64,000 nucleotides of DNA from Scilla litardierei (lineage: Eukaryota > Streptophyta > Magnoliopsida > Asparagales > Asparagaceae), in NCBI GenBank assembly GCA_030789695.1, contig CM061136.1, positions 135,420,448 through 135,484,447 of the forward strand, written 5' to 3'. The number at the start of each line of letters is the position of its first letter. Positions within the stretch are counted from its first letter, which is position 1. The position numbers were made by a program, and so were the translations under genes. A model generated the notes under the pieces. That model did no database searches. It worked only from the letters and a program-made list of their open reading frames with translations, and had not been told where the DNA came from. Shown here piece after piece: positions 21,919 through 34,755 of this stretch.

Positions 21919-24226
21919 TCTGCAATTTAGTAGATACTTAGTCAATAAATGTTCGTTGTATAGTTTCAATGGTTTTTAATAAAACTATATTCTTCCACTA
22001 AAATTATTAAAGCCATAATAATAAACAGTTTCTTATACACTAACATTTGTGGGAGAGGGATTCAACTACCTTGAGTCTGACAACTTTGAGTGTGTCTCAA
22101 CAAGTTGTCCGACTCTGCAGTCAGAAGACAAACTCATCATCAATCATATTAAATATGATTCGCTTTCGATTTTTACCCCTAGTCATTTGTGATCATGAGT
22201 GTGCTCATCCAAATAATAATGGCTAGCTTAGTCGGACCCTTGTTTTTGTGTCTAGCCTGACTTGCCCCGACGCTCGGTATATGCACGACACGTCGGTTTG
22301 GGTCAGGTCTTAGACTACATCTTTGGTTAGACTTACGCCGGCGCTCGGTGTATGCATGACACGACGGTTTGGGTCAAGCCAAGATGTTATCAAGAAATCG
22401 GTTTCTATAAGGTTGCCATGTCACATCTTGAGTGTAGATCAACAACCGTAACACGTGTCTTACAGTTGCCAACTCCTAAAACAAGGATGGCTATGATTTA
22501 TCTTGAACAAGATTATTATCGTATTTGACTTAGGTATAGTCGATGGACTTACACAGTCATGATTCAACTCCTTGCGGTCCAGCGGACGCGGCCAGTGAAT
22601 TGACTAAGCCAGGACCACTTAACCCGTAGTCTAGCTAGGGTGGTCCAGCAATCTTAGCCAAGCACATTGACCGACATCATGATCCATTGAAGGAGGTTCA
22701 TCAATTCTATGTTCGTCCATCAACCAAATAGCTTTTAATTAATACTAGTTTATCCTTATCAACTAGTGGATCCTTAAAATTCGAAATTTTTATGGATTTG
22801 TTTGACGATTTTTAGTATATCCTTATCGACTATAAGGTTCGTTTTGTTCATCGTGCTGCCCCAATTTTTATTAGGATTTTAATAAAACAATTACAACATT
22901 TTACAAAATTAGTCATTTAATGATAATCATTATTTAAACAATTTATGATAATGATTGTCAATTAAAGGAACTACCCTAATCGAGATTAGGTTTTGATGTT
23001 GTATTCGTTCATGTAAAACGTAGCATGTCACTTGTCATTAAAAATTTGTCTTATTAACTTTTACTCAATTAATGGCTAACCTAAAGGGTTCATGAATAAT
23101 TTATTCATCATGTCCATTAAACAGTAACCAACTAATTTAATCACATAAATTAAAGGTTCACTAATGTGACATATAAAGAGAACATGCAAGTTAAAATTAT
23201 CTACAACATAAATAATTAACTTGCTAATCTAAAAATTTAACATTTAAATTTAAAGATCCAAAATTTTAAAGCTTGAAACAATTTTATCACATAAAATTAA
23301 GTTTTATAAAAATTATCAAATAATTTTAAATACAAACCTAAGCTTTAAAATTAATGAAACATTTTATGATTAAATTATCACATAAAATAATCTTTGCAAC
23401 ATTAACCAACTAATTTATCTTATAAACTTTAAAATTAATGTTCATTAAACATTAACCAACTAATTTAATCACATAAATTAAAGGTTCAATAATGTGACAT
23501 ATAAAGAGAACATGCAAGTTAAAATTATCTGCAACATAAATAATTAACTTGCATACCAAAATTTAACGCATAAATTTAAAGATCCACAATTTTAAAACTT
23601 CAACCATTTTATCACATAAAAATTTGTTTATAAAAATTATCAAATAATTTTAAATACAACCATAAGCTTTAAATTTAACGAAACATTTTAAGATTTGATT
23701 ATCTCATAAAATAATCTTTAAAACTTTATGTAAATAAAAGAAATGAATTTTTTACATCCATCTCATGAAATTTTTTTTCCTTTATGGTACATATACTACA
23801 AAATAATTTTAAAACATTTTTAAAATTGTTGAAATCAATTTTAAAACTTTCAGATAAAGTTAAAAAATCTTTCAAACTTTATGTAACTAAAAGAAATTAA
23901 TTTTTTAATATCATCACATGAAATAAAATTTTTCTTAATGTTACATATACTTTAAAACATTTTTAAATGCTTACTAAAAGTATTTTATCTTATAAAACAA
24001 ATTTTTAAAAGCATTTTTAATCATAAGAGGCTCATTAAACTTTATCATATAAAATTTAAAAGTCTCGAAACATTCTTTCATGTCAAAAAAACAATTTTTA
24101 AAACATTTAAAAGAAAGGTACAAAACAATTTTAACATTATCAAATAACGTTAAAATCTATATGTCCAAAACAAGCAATTTAAATAATTTAAAATCACCGC
24201 ATTTCCAGTTCTAAAAGCATAACAGT
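21919..24226. other. Long leader of gag-only element
   Basis: A non-coding, very AT-rich 2.3-kb leader. The part at 22030-22700 is recognisably related to 57950-58560 of the nested copia element (phrases such as tctcaacaagttg and cggtttgggtcagg). It includes a 328-bp tandem duplication. Confidence 0.65.
23116..23720. repeat. Tandem duplication, period 328 bp
   Basis: The block starting attaaacagtaaccaactaa at 23116 recurs at 23444 with about 10 percent difference for roughly 280 bp. Confidence 0.85.
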
Positions 24227-24239
24227 GGCTCTGATATCA
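24227..24239 (-). other. Primer binding site, tRNA-Met-like
   Basis: The minus strand reads TGATATCAGAGCC, one base different from the usual TGGTATCAGAGCC, adjacent to the 5' LTR. Confidence 0.8.
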
Positions 24240-24240
24240 C

Positions 24241-26480
24241 TAAAGGGTTTTGGCGGACCCTCAGAGCTCAGATTTGTGCCCGTCCTAAGTCGGACGGACC
24301 ACAGAGGCATAAAGCGCAACGGAAAAATAAAAACATTCTAGCTAAACATTTTAGCTAGGCCCTTAGAGAGCCAGAACCGAGCCCGATCTATGCCAACTTG
24401 GCGTGGATCTGACCACCCCAAGAGGGATCTATCCTACTGCGACGAAATTAAATTACACTAAAACGCTTTAAAGAACATACACGGAATCTCAACTCTGGGC
24501 CAGTCGCCGGTTTCTTACGCTCCTCGTAGCCGAACCGCCTTGACTCGATCCATCCGAGCCGCCTTGCACCTTTGAACCGTCACCCACCTCCGAGCCGTCA
24601 CCCGCCTCCGAGCCGATCACTTGCAGTAGAAAGTTTTACTTGAGCAGACCCGCGTCTTATACGTCTGGATCCGATTCCAAAACCCCCTTCGTAGTCTTTC
24701 TAGGACTCGTTGGGATAATATGAAGAAGAGAGGAAGAATAGTTTAAGTCGTAGATCGAGCTTGCTCAAAATTCGGAGCTACTCGATCGAAGACTTGGTGT
24801 GTTCTTCAACGAAGAGAGTGCACCCCTATTTAATAGCAAGTCAGCACCTCTCTTTTTGTCACGAGCAATGTGGGACAAAAAAAAATTAAAAGAGAATTAA
24901 TTTAGTTAATTGAAGTTAGTAAGCCTTTCACAAAGGCCAACTTCAACCAATTAATTCTCCCTCACCATTGAGTTTCAGAAACGGTACAAGTTATCATTTT
25001 GAAGGGCTTTGAATGGCGAACACGTAGGAATAAACGACGACGAATTCCGACTTCGTTTGACCCCTCAAACAATTGCCCAAAGATGGGCAAAAAGTCAATT
25101 TTTGTACCCGTCAAAAGGGTTTCAAAAAACCCTAATACAACTTAAGTTGCGGGCACGCCTACTAAGCTTAGCGAGCGCGCCTGCCAAGGCTTGTGGGTGG
25201 ACCCACTTGTCCAAGTGGGTCTAACCCACTCTTGCCTTTGACTGTTTTTGCATTTTCAGGCTCGTTTGAGCTCCATTTTGGACGCGGTTTGAACCTGCGT
25301 TTAGACCGGGACGATCCCGTCAATCAGGTAACCCTTTCCAATGCTTTTGTTCCTATAAATATTGTCGTAACCAATTTATGACATGTTTAATCTCGTTTGC
25401 ATCGAATGGAACATTGTCCACATCTGCTTAGTCTCACAACTAGCTTGTGAACTTAACCTTTTCATCATATGAATTCCTCTTATTTATCTTCATATTACTA
25501 AGACACGAATACTACTCGGTGTGAGACCCTACAGCTTGACCTTACTACAGGTTGGAGCTCGAAACCCCTAGACGACAGCCACCACGAGTAGCAGTTATCA
25601 TCCCTGTTTCAGAATCATCATAACGTGATCGACCCATTGACAAAAGTATCGTTGGGTTCACATTGACTGTGTCAGTGATGAATACCATTAGCTATAGTCC
25701 CTTCATCAAGACTGTATCTTTGTTGGCCTAGGGTACGGTTTACTGTCAACCCCATTAGACAACATTGGTTAGTATACGGCAGTCTTTGTTGTATTCACGT
25801 TGTACATCTTACAACGTACCCCGGCCGTGGATTAACACAAAGACCGTACTGAGCCTGTGACACTAACTTCCCTTTAACGAAAGAGACGAATCCCATCTTA
25901 GTCATCTACTTGCCTCGAGAGCTTCAGGTGTAACCCAACCTAAGATCTTTCAGTAGGCCTAGCCTCGAAGCTAGATCATAGGTCTAAGCGATACTGTTCA
26001 CTCACAGGTTCGTACAAATGACTTCAGGTCTTAAGGAACAGCTTACCTATCATCACCCTAGAGTTATTATATACAGTTTAGTTAAAGTTAACCATTTAAT
26101 AACTCTAATTTGGTCGTTTAAATGAACTCGTTCTCCAATGAGCACATGTGTCTTGTCTCCGACTTCACTAAGTCGAATGACTACGAGATCATCATTACCC
26201 TAAGGTAAGACAAAGACACAGTGGTCTGTCTGATGTGCCGATATCCAGTTCTCGACACATCTATGACCATGAACCGTTTAAGACTTAAGTTTCTGTTCAG
26301 TCACTTACTACTCATAATCGAGATCTACATCTGGATACGTAAGGACCTAACTATAAGTCTAAGGAAATTATCTAAGTATATGATTCAATGAATTTATACT
26401 TAGGATAATTGACACCATATTATATCTTAACAAGATGCATACTTAGGATAAATTGCCTTATGGGCATATATCCTCCTACA
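24241..26480 (-). repeat. 5' LTR of gag-only copia element
   Basis: 2240 bp, collinear with 17620-19844. On the plus strand it starts taaagggttttggcgg (TG decayed to TA) and ends atcctcctaca, followed by the aggct target duplication. Confidence 0.88.
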
Positions 26481-26485
26481 AGGCT

Positions 26486-26563
26486 ATCGTATGGTATTAT
26501 GCTATTAAAGTAACATTTATATTGAAGGATTGTATGTGTAAAGGCACAGTCAACTATGCAATC
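26486..26563 (-). pseudogene. Protease start of the decayed copia pol
   Basis: The minus strand encodes DCIVDCAFTHTILQYK, a decayed copia protease active-site region (Asp-x-Ala-x-Thr-His). Reading on across the aggct duplication continues directly into the pol fragment at 17619, so the gag-only element interrupts this protease. Confidence 0.7.
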
Positions 26564-27289
26564 ATGAGAACAAGCCATCTAGCCAAAGATGAAATATATA
26601 AGAACATAGCAGTAAATGCAAATCATTACTAGTTTATTTAATGTAAAAAGACCATACATAATGTCCGGTGCAAAATGATGCACACTACTCCCAAGTATAG
26701 GAGGTCTCAAGCAATAAAGTCCGGGTGAACCCATGGTCGAATTACGGGGACAAATCATTGTATGCTCGCAATCTTGATTAATGAAGGAAGGGTATTGGTG
26801 ATGACACAACTATCTCGCTAACGGTGTGATAGGAAAATTAGTTTGTTAAACTATGATCCTAAACTAAGATAACTAGGGGTAGAGAGCTAGGTAGGCGACT
26901 AGGTTAGGTAGGAAGAGTGCATGGGTTGTGGGTTCAATAGGATTGGTAGAAATCAAGAATTGGGTATCTCTAAATTCATTCAACTACTTATTCATCCTCT
27001 TGCCCCAAACAAGCAATTGAATCAATTAATAATGAGTGCAATGTTTCTAGATCAACTAAATTATTCATCCATCCTCTCGGTCTAAGACAAACAATCTAAT
27101 TATCTAGGACAAATGCATTAGATCATCATCCACTAGGGTTTTATAATAACAAGTGTAGATTCCCCTCTCCGGCATTCAATCGAACACCATTCACCATCAA
27201 CATTCTTCCTCAATCAATATCAATGGCATCACAAATAAAAACCCAAAATGAATGATAATTCTACCATGCAGAGATTCTGACTCAATTTG
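26564..27289. other. Unassigned non-coding sequence
   Basis: No supportable coding frame. It has pyrimidine-rich text reminiscent of gypsy LTR flanks (for example around 26960-27230). I see no terminal repeats. Confidence 0.35.
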
Positions 27290-27503
27290 ATTGTTTTGGA
27301 GTTGACGATATATTATTGAAACGATTAAAATAATAATTGTCAATTAAAGAGGACTACCCTAATCGGGAATTATGTTTAAATGTTGTAAGTGTTCATTAAA
27401 ACATATCATGTCACAATTTAAAATTTATCTTATAAAATTTTATAGAATTAATGGCTAACCTAAAGAGTTAATGAATTATACATCGGTTAATGAATTAGGT
27501 AAT
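27290..27503 (-). other. Leader fragment of the gag-only family
   Basis: It matches the leader at about 22955-23110 (caattaaag ... actaccctaatcg ... taatggctaacctaaag) in the same orientation. The LTR that follows runs the opposite way, so this is a rearranged junction rather than an intact element. Confidence 0.6.
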
Positions 27504-29774
27504 TATATGGTATTAATTATCCTAAGTATGAATTCGAAGAATCATATACTTAGATAATTTTCTTAGACTTATAGTCAGGTCATTATGTATCCAGATGTAG
27601 ATCTCGATTATGAGAAGTTAGTGACCGATTAGAAACTTAAGTCTTAAATGGTTCATGGTCATAGATGTGTTGAGAATAGGATATCGACACATCGGTTAGA
27701 CCATTGTGTCTTTGTCTTACCTTAGGGTAATGATGATCTCATAGTCATTCGACTTGGTGAAGTCAGAGACGAGACACATGTGCTCATTAGAGAAAGAGTT
27801 CACTGAACGACCAACTTAGAGTTATTAAATGGTTAAGCTTTAACTAAACTGTCAATAAAAACTCTACAGTGATAATAGGCAAGCTGGTCCTTAAGACCTG
27901 AAGTCATTAGTACGAACCGGTGAGTGGATAGTATCACTTAGATCTATGATTTAGCTTCGAGGCATGGCCTGCTGAAAGATCTTAGGTTGGGTGACACCTG
28001 AAGCTCATGAGGAAAGTAGATGACTAAGATGGGATTCGTCTCTTCCGTTAAAGGGAAGTTAGTTCACTGGATCAGTACGGTCTTTGTGTTAATCCTCGGT
28101 CAGGGTATGTTGTAGGATGTACAACATGAATACAATAAAGACCGCTGTATACTGACTAATGCTGGCTAGTGGGGTTGACAATAAACCATACCCTAGGTCA
28201 TGCAGAGACACAGTCTTGACGAATGGACTAAAACTAAGGTATTCATTACTGACACAGTTAGAGTGATCCCGATGCCATGTTCGTTAATGGGTCGATCACA
28301 TAAGCATGATTCTGAAACAAGGACGACACATGCTGCTCATGGTTACCGTCGTCTAGGGGTTCGAGCCACAACCTGTAGTAGGGTCAGGCTGTAGGGTCTC
28401 ACACCAGTAGTATCTACGTCTTAGTAATAGAAAGAACATTAAGAGGAATTCATTTGATGAAATGGAATATTTAAGTCCACAAGATTATTGTGGGTTCAAG
28501 TTTTGATAGGGGACAAACTTTGCATGTGATGCAAACTAGATTAAATATTTCGTAAATTTTTTAGGACAATATTTAATGGAATAAACACGTTGGAAAGATA
28601 ACCTGGATGACGGGAACATCCTGGTCTAATCGCAGGTTCAAACCACGTCGAAAACGGAGCTCAAACGAGCCCAGAAACGTAAAAACAGTCAAAGGCAAGA
28701 GTGGGTTAGACCCACTTGGGCAAGCGGGTCCACCCACAAGAGTAACTGGCACGACCCGCTGTGTTCAACAGGCACAGACCACTGAGTTCAGCGGGCCGTG
28801 CACCCACTCCGGGCGCGCTCAATGTGGGCATGCCCATTGCCCTTAGCGGGCACGCCCGCCAAGCTTAGCGGGCGCGCCCGCAGCTTAAGTTGACTTAGGG
28901 TTTTTTGAAACTCTTTTGACGGCTACGAAAGTGTGACTTTTTGCCCAACTTTGGGCAATTATTTGAGGGGTCAAACAAAGTCGTAATTCATCTCCGTTCG
29001 TTCCTACGTGTTCACCATTCGAAGCCCTTCGAAATGATAACTTGTATCGTCTCTAAAGCTCAATGGTGAGGGAGATTTAATTTGTTGAAGTTGAGCCTTT
29101 GTGAAAGGCTTACTAACTTCATTAACTTAATTAAAATCACTCTTTCTTTAAGTTTGTCCCCACATTGCTTGTGATGAAAAGGGAGGAGCCGACTCCCTAT
29201 ATAAGTAGGGGTGCCCCATCTTCGTTGAAAAATACACCAAGTGAACGATTCGAGAAGCTCCTGACTTTTGAGCATGCTCGATCGTAAACTTAAATATTCC
29301 TCTCCTCTTTTTCTTCCTATCCTTCCGTCGGGTCCTACCAAGACTACGAGGAGGTTTGGATCGGATCCAGACGTCTTTGACACAAGTCTGTTCAAGTGAA
29401 ACTTTCTTCAGTAAGTGATCGGCTCAGAGGCGGCTCGGCTAGATCGGCTCGAGGGCGCAAGGCGGCTCGGCTACGAGGAGCGAAAGAAGGTAGTGCGACA
29501 CATCTTGCCTGTCCCAAGGCCAAGATTCTGGTTATGTTAGTTAGTAGCTTTTTAGAATAATTTTTAATAATGTCGCAGTAGGCCCTATCCCTCTTGGGGT
29601 GGTCAGATCCACCCCAAGTTGGCATAGATCTTGGTGAGGTTCTGGCTCTCCTTAAGGTTCGCTAAAATGTTTAGCAAGTTTATGTTTTTTTGATGTACAT
29701 GTTTTCACCTCTGTTGTCAGTCCGACGTAGGACAGGCACAGATCTGAGCCCTGAGGGTCTGTCAAAACCCTTCA
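27504..29774 (+). repeat. 5' LTR of a second gag-only-family copy, plus strand
   Basis: Reverse-complement match to 24241-26480, beginning about 95 bp inside the LTR and running to cccttca at 29774. A GC-rich stretch with gcgggcgcgcccgc lies at 28780-28880. A primer site follows. Confidence 0.8.
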
Positions 29775-29904
29775 TTGGTATCAGAGCCTAGGTTTGCATG
29801 TTGATCTTAGCATGCGACGATATTTTAATTATTAAATTGCCTACTATCTGAACATAAAGGTTTTAACTTTATTTGATAACGTTAAAATAAGTATAAACCC
29901 TTCA
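29775..29904 (+). other. Primer site and truncated leader
   Basis: ttggtatcagagcc at 29775-29788 is a tRNA-Met primer site directly after the LTR. About 110 bp of AT-rich leader follow before an abrupt switch near 29900 to chromovirus LTR sequence. Confidence 0.75.
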
Positions 29905-32123
29905 GCTGCCTCTCCCATCGCTCCTTGCCGCCGCCGCCGCGCCGCTCGCCACCTAAGCTCTGCCCTCGTCGCCCGGACACATCGTCGACGCCCCCCGCCC
30001 CAACTCTGCCACTGCCGTCGACGCACAGCCCTCCCCTCGATGCGTAACGAAGAAGAGAAGTAAGGTAAGTATTTACACGTATTTATACGTGTATAGACTT
30101 ATATAGGAGCGTATTAATTGTTATATATTATGATTTTCTAATGTAAAATTCATAATAAATCCTATGGGTCTCAGAAAAATACAAGACCAGGTCCAGAAAT
30201 CGAACACGACGTCTCGAATGCGTTGGCGCTAATTTCATCTCCATCAGGTGAGTATTTTTCCCTCAGTATTTTTCTAAGGCTAATATTTAATTACGTTGTG
30301 TTCACTTAAAAATCAATATTTTAAAATTTTCACGTAAACTGATGTATGAAAAAAATTATATGTTATAGTACTCAACGAGATGCTCGTTTTGACATCTTCC
30401 TTGAAACATTCTGATACGTATTTCATTCAGAAGAAATTGTTGAACAATTACCATAACTATTTAAAATTAGTTTCTAAATTCACTTTGAGATTTTAAAATT
30501 TATTAAAAATACATGAAGCTTCAGAAAAATATTTCCTTCTTAGGTAAAATTATATTCCTCATTTCTAGCCTATCTAAAATTTTAGAACACATTTTGACAC
30601 ATTTTCCAAGCTATTAGAAAATAAAGGACAATCGAGATAAATAGATAGAAATTTGTGCGGCTTATAACCAACAATTTCTAGTGATTTTAGGTACCGATTC
30701 TCATACACCAGTACCCTGAGAAGATCTAGCTCTAGTCCCAGCTCACTACAACCACCTCGAAACTGGTAAGTCACATCGAATTCTAAATTTAGAAAACTAG
30801 ATGGTGTACGAGCATGAAATTAGGACATATATCACCTCAGAATGGCTATTGACTTGAACCAACAACTACAGACCTAATTTAATAGGAAACTAAAATTGCT
30901 GGAAGAATATTCACTTACACCAACAAATTTTTGTATTCCATGTTTGTTGGACTTGTCTTTATCCTCAAATTTCTTAGCATCCGCATTACTTTTCCTTCTG
31001 GTTTTAAGAAAGTCAATCAATAGTTCTGGTTCAACTATCATAGTAAATAGGAAACTAATCTACTATTTTATAATAACATGTGGCACATCGTACAAAATAT
31101 CATGTGGTACATCTTATGGAATATCTTGTAGAACATCCCATATGAAACGTGTACATAGGACACTTCACACTTCACTGGGATTTGGGGTAACTCATAGTTT
31201 GAGAGAGTGTGGGAGTGACTGGAGTTCATCTTCCCGTACCGATGTCTATGTTTCGGCATCCAGTCCCGCTTCCTACATTCCGGCAAATGCATGTACCGCT
31301 GCCTGTGTTCTGGCATTCGTCTGGGTAAGCGCACCCAGGCAAGATATGAACTCAATGGTTGCATATCGTACTCTCCTACTTGAGTCACGTAGTTCTAATA
31401 TAATTACTTTACACATTACATGCACTTTTGCTCAGTCACCTTTACTTTATGCATTACATGCACGTTACTTACAACACTTGTGCGCCACCCGCACTTTACT
31501 GTTCGCTCTGTATGCATGACTGCATTTACTTTACTTGTCGCACTTGTCTATAGCTACTGCTTTAGCATGTTTCCTTAGCCTGTTTTACACGTGTGCAATG
31601 CTGGTACAATCCATTGTCTTCTTTCAGTTTTGCTTACCTTTACTACCCCGTTATGTATGCATTGTCGCAGTTGTTGCTTAGTACTTTATTTTTCGCTCTG
31701 GTTTGCTTATACGTAGTTACTTTTTATCATCTGTTTTAGTCATACTTGTGCACTGCTTCTTTTCTATGTTTAGAATTATTGTGACTTACCTACGGTTCCA
31801 TTTTATGGCACCGACAGATGACATATAGACCGAAGAAGAGGCCCATGAGTTTGAGGAGCCAGAGTTTGATTCAGAGACTGCTGAGTCCTAGAGATAGTCG
31901 AGTTGATGTGCGTATTGTATGCTATTATGTATTTCCTTTCTATACTTCCTTTCATGTATTCGGTGTGAGAGTGCTGTTGTATTTCAATTATGGACTGTAA
32001 TAATATATGCTAATTTGAGTATTGGTACATCTCTGTATTGTAGCTATATTGATTTCACTGGTAATCTACAGACCTGCAAATGTAATCCAATAAGTAATGG
32101 TCCACTGAGAGAGGGTCGTTACA
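29905..32123 (+). repeat. 5' LTR of the chromovirus, 5' truncated, with insert
   Basis: It is joined to other element DNA at its left end. It ends gggtcgttaca at 32123, followed by a decayed primer site (agtttggtggcc). A foreign segment at about 30816-31068 interrupts it. The remainder (31070-32123) has no partner because the 3' LTR is cut at 37924. Confidence 0.7.
30816..31068 (-). other. Foreign segment with an exon-like stretch
   Basis: This sits between LTR sequence on both sides. On the minus strand 31034-30919 is open for 38 codons (EPELLIDFLKTRR ...). It is preceded by a pyrimidine-rich stretch ending AG and followed by GTAAGT, a strong donor. It could be a captured exon or a transposon fragment; I do not recognise the protein. 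Confidence 0.35.
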
Positions 32124-32247
32124 AGTTTGGTGGCCAATGCAGGTCCGTGCAATACATTGTGAACAGTATAATAAGATAACGATGTACTGTATATAATACT
32201 CAACGAAGCTGACATTTTTCTATGTATACAGGTGTGACATTTAAACG

Positions 32248-33190
32248 ATGGACGGAAATACTTCTGAAAGTCCCAATGGAGCTGATGTGTCTGGATCCAG
32301 CAATCAAACCAACCCCAACAATGGACCATCTACTACGGTGCACCAAATATCTGATGTCACACTACGAGAGCTTGTTCACGCCTTACGAGGTGAACAAAAG
32401 CGTGAAGGAGGAGTGCAACAATTCAGGTCGCTCTGCCCAAAGCCTTGGAATGGTTTGGACGATCCTCTGAAGGCCGAAGAGTGGCTGCGAAGCACTGAGG
32501 ATGACTTAAGAGCAGCTCAGATCGCAGAATACGAATGGGTGGATACTGCTAAGTTATAATTGACTGACGGAGCTTGAATTTGGTGGAATTCAGCTGAACG
32601 TTGCCTACACGACCAATTGATTGGGCGACATTCAACGATCACTTCAACACCCAGTACTTCTTGCCCGAGGCACAGATGGAGCTGCAAGCCCAATTTGTCG
32701 ATTTGAAGCAAGGTTCCATGCCAGTGGAACAAAATGATGCTCAGTTCATTATGCTTAACAGATTTACTTCAAGGATGGTTGACACCCCTCTAGCCCGAGC
32801 ACAACGCTTTAAGCAAGGACTGAACATCGAGATTCGATGGAATTTGGTCGGATGCCAACTGTATACCCATACTAAAGTCCTAGCTGCAGCTCGCAAGCAC
32901 GAATTTATCGAAAGAGAAGAGAAGTGAGAGCAGTCCATAGCTGCCCCTCCCAGAAGACTGCTACCTCCAACATCTGCTGCTGGATCCAACCGTCGACCTC
33001 CATCCAATCAGATGTACAGGCCTACCCAATAAACTCAATTCAAGAGACAAGCTCCACCACCATGCCTGGTTTGTCATCATTGTGGAAAGCCAGGACAATT
33101 CTGATTCGAATGTCGATCATATCTGAACCTTCGCCTGGTTTGTGGGTCAAAGGACCATGGTGCAAGGGATTGCCCAGAAAGTAAGCCCCG
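32248..33190 (+). pseudogene. Chromovirus gag
   Basis: It starts MDGNTSESPNG at 32248. The capsid part spans a stop and frameshift between 32559 and 32601. In the second frame LPEAQMELQAQFVDLKQGSM (32660-32720) is typical of plant gypsy gag. A CCHC-like zinc knuckle (CHHCGKPGQF with a stop inside) lies at 33072-33113. It would have formed the particle and bound RNA. It is non-functional because of at least three stops. Confidence 0.8.
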
Positions 33191-33399
33191 AGTTATTAAT
33201 ACTGCTCTAACTAATTCCCCTGCTAGGAACGCTCCACAACGACCACCACCACCTCCACAACGATATCCACTTCGCCCTCAGCACATGAGTTTCAGCAAGC
33301 ATGACGACAGGGCCACCCCCAGGCGTTAATCTTATACTATGACTGTGGAAGAGCCCGAAGCTACTGGTAAAGTGATCACATGTATGAGATATCCCATTC

Positions 33400-34750
33400 A
33401 GTATCATATTCTACTATTTAGAGATCGTTGGCTTAGACATCATTCTCGTAACTGTAGGTATCATCTTAGTAGCTGGTAAACCCGCTCTTACCTTGTTCGA
33501 CTCGGGAGCTACACATTGCTTCTTAGCGAGTCGATTCGTCAACACACATGCCCTCCCTGTTGAACCTCTGACTTCTCGTTGGAAGTTCGACACGGCTGGA
33601 GATTCTACACCAATAATTAGCAGATGTCTTCAATGTCCAGTAATGGTTGTGGACGTGATCTATTCGTCGACTTCATGGTAATCGAGATGCCAAGTTTCGA
33701 TGTTGTTCTTGGAATGGATTAGTTAGGGACATTTCATGCTACCATTGACTGTCATCAAATGAGGGTAGTATTTGAGAAACACAACCATCCTAAGTTCGAA
33801 TTTCTCAGCGGAAGCAGATTAGAAGGACCAGTGAAGTTCAGGGCCAGACTTTCGAAGGCAGTGGCGATTGCAATGGAAGTTGAGCAAGAGAAACCTGAAG
33901 TAGTACGAGAATTCTTGGACGTATTTCCCAATGAACTCTCAGGTTTGCCTTCGGATCGCAGCCTCAAATATACCATTGATTTATTGCCTGGTGCACAGCC
34001 TATATCCAAGGGACCTTATCGCATGGCACCGCCTGAGCTTGAAGTGATTCGGGCTCAGCTGGATGATCTTATACAGAAGGGATGTATACGACCTAGTGTA
34101 TCCGCATGGGGTGCCCCGGTACTACTCATGAAGAAGAAGGATGGATCCCAGAGCATGTGCATCGACTATCGCGAGCTGAACAAGATGACTGTGAATAACA
34201 AGTATCCCTTGCCTCGCATCGACGACCTTTCCAACCAGCTTGGAGGATCGAGTGTATATTCGAAGTTGGACTTGAGGACCAGGTATCATCAACTGAAGGT
34301 TAAGAAGGAGGATGTTCACAAGACCGCATTCCTAACCTGATATGGACACTACGAATTCTTGGTGATGCCGTTTGATGTGACTAATGCACCTGCAGTATTT
34401 ATGAGTCTCATGAATCAGATACTATATAACCATTTGGACAAGTTCATAGTTGTCTACATCGACGACATCCTCATCTACTCGAGGACGCTCAAGTGTACAG
34501 AGAACATATGAGGAAAGTCTTGGAAACCTTGAGACAACACCAATTGTATGCCAAATTCAGCAAGTGTGAATTCTGGCTAGACAAGGTGGTTTTCCTGGGC
34601 CACATCGTGTCTGGAGAAGGAATATCTATTGACCCCGAGTAGGTAGCTGCTGTTCAAAACTGGTCGACCCCTAAATCTATGACAGAGATCTGAAGCTTCT
34701 TGGGGCTAGCCAGTTATTACAGATACTTCATCTAAGACTTCTCAAAGATA
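33400..34750 (+). pseudogene. Chromovirus protease and reverse transcriptase
   Basis: The protease active site LFDSGATHCFLA lies at 33490-33525. Reverse transcriptase runs from about 33880, with [20 protein letters not shown] and the active site YIDDILIYS (34456-34482). A TGA replaces an Arg codon at 34338-34340, and a frameshift occurs near 34490. The final part, up to SFLGLASYYRYFI, lies in another frame with stops. RNase H should follow at 34750 but is absent. Confidence 0.85.
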
Positions 34751-34755
34751 GAGAG

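Larger units (their letters stand above)
17620..26480 (-). mobile_element. Gag-only (TR-GAG type) copia retrotransposon
   Basis: The two LTRs (17620-19844 and 24241-26480) are in direct orientation and flanked by aggct on both sides (17615-17619 and 26481-26485), a perfect 5-bp target duplication. The internal 4.4 kb contains a tRNA-Met-like primer site, a long leader and one gag relic, but no protease, integrase or reverse transcriptase. Such elements must be mobilised by pol supplied from another element. LTR divergence is roughly 10-15 percent by eye, so the insertion is fairly old. Confidence 0.88.

Noticed and set aside
28200..29625. Small basic open frames (60-111 codons)
   Set aside because: They lie inside a copia LTR fragment and are not kept in the homologous LTRs at 17620 and 24241.
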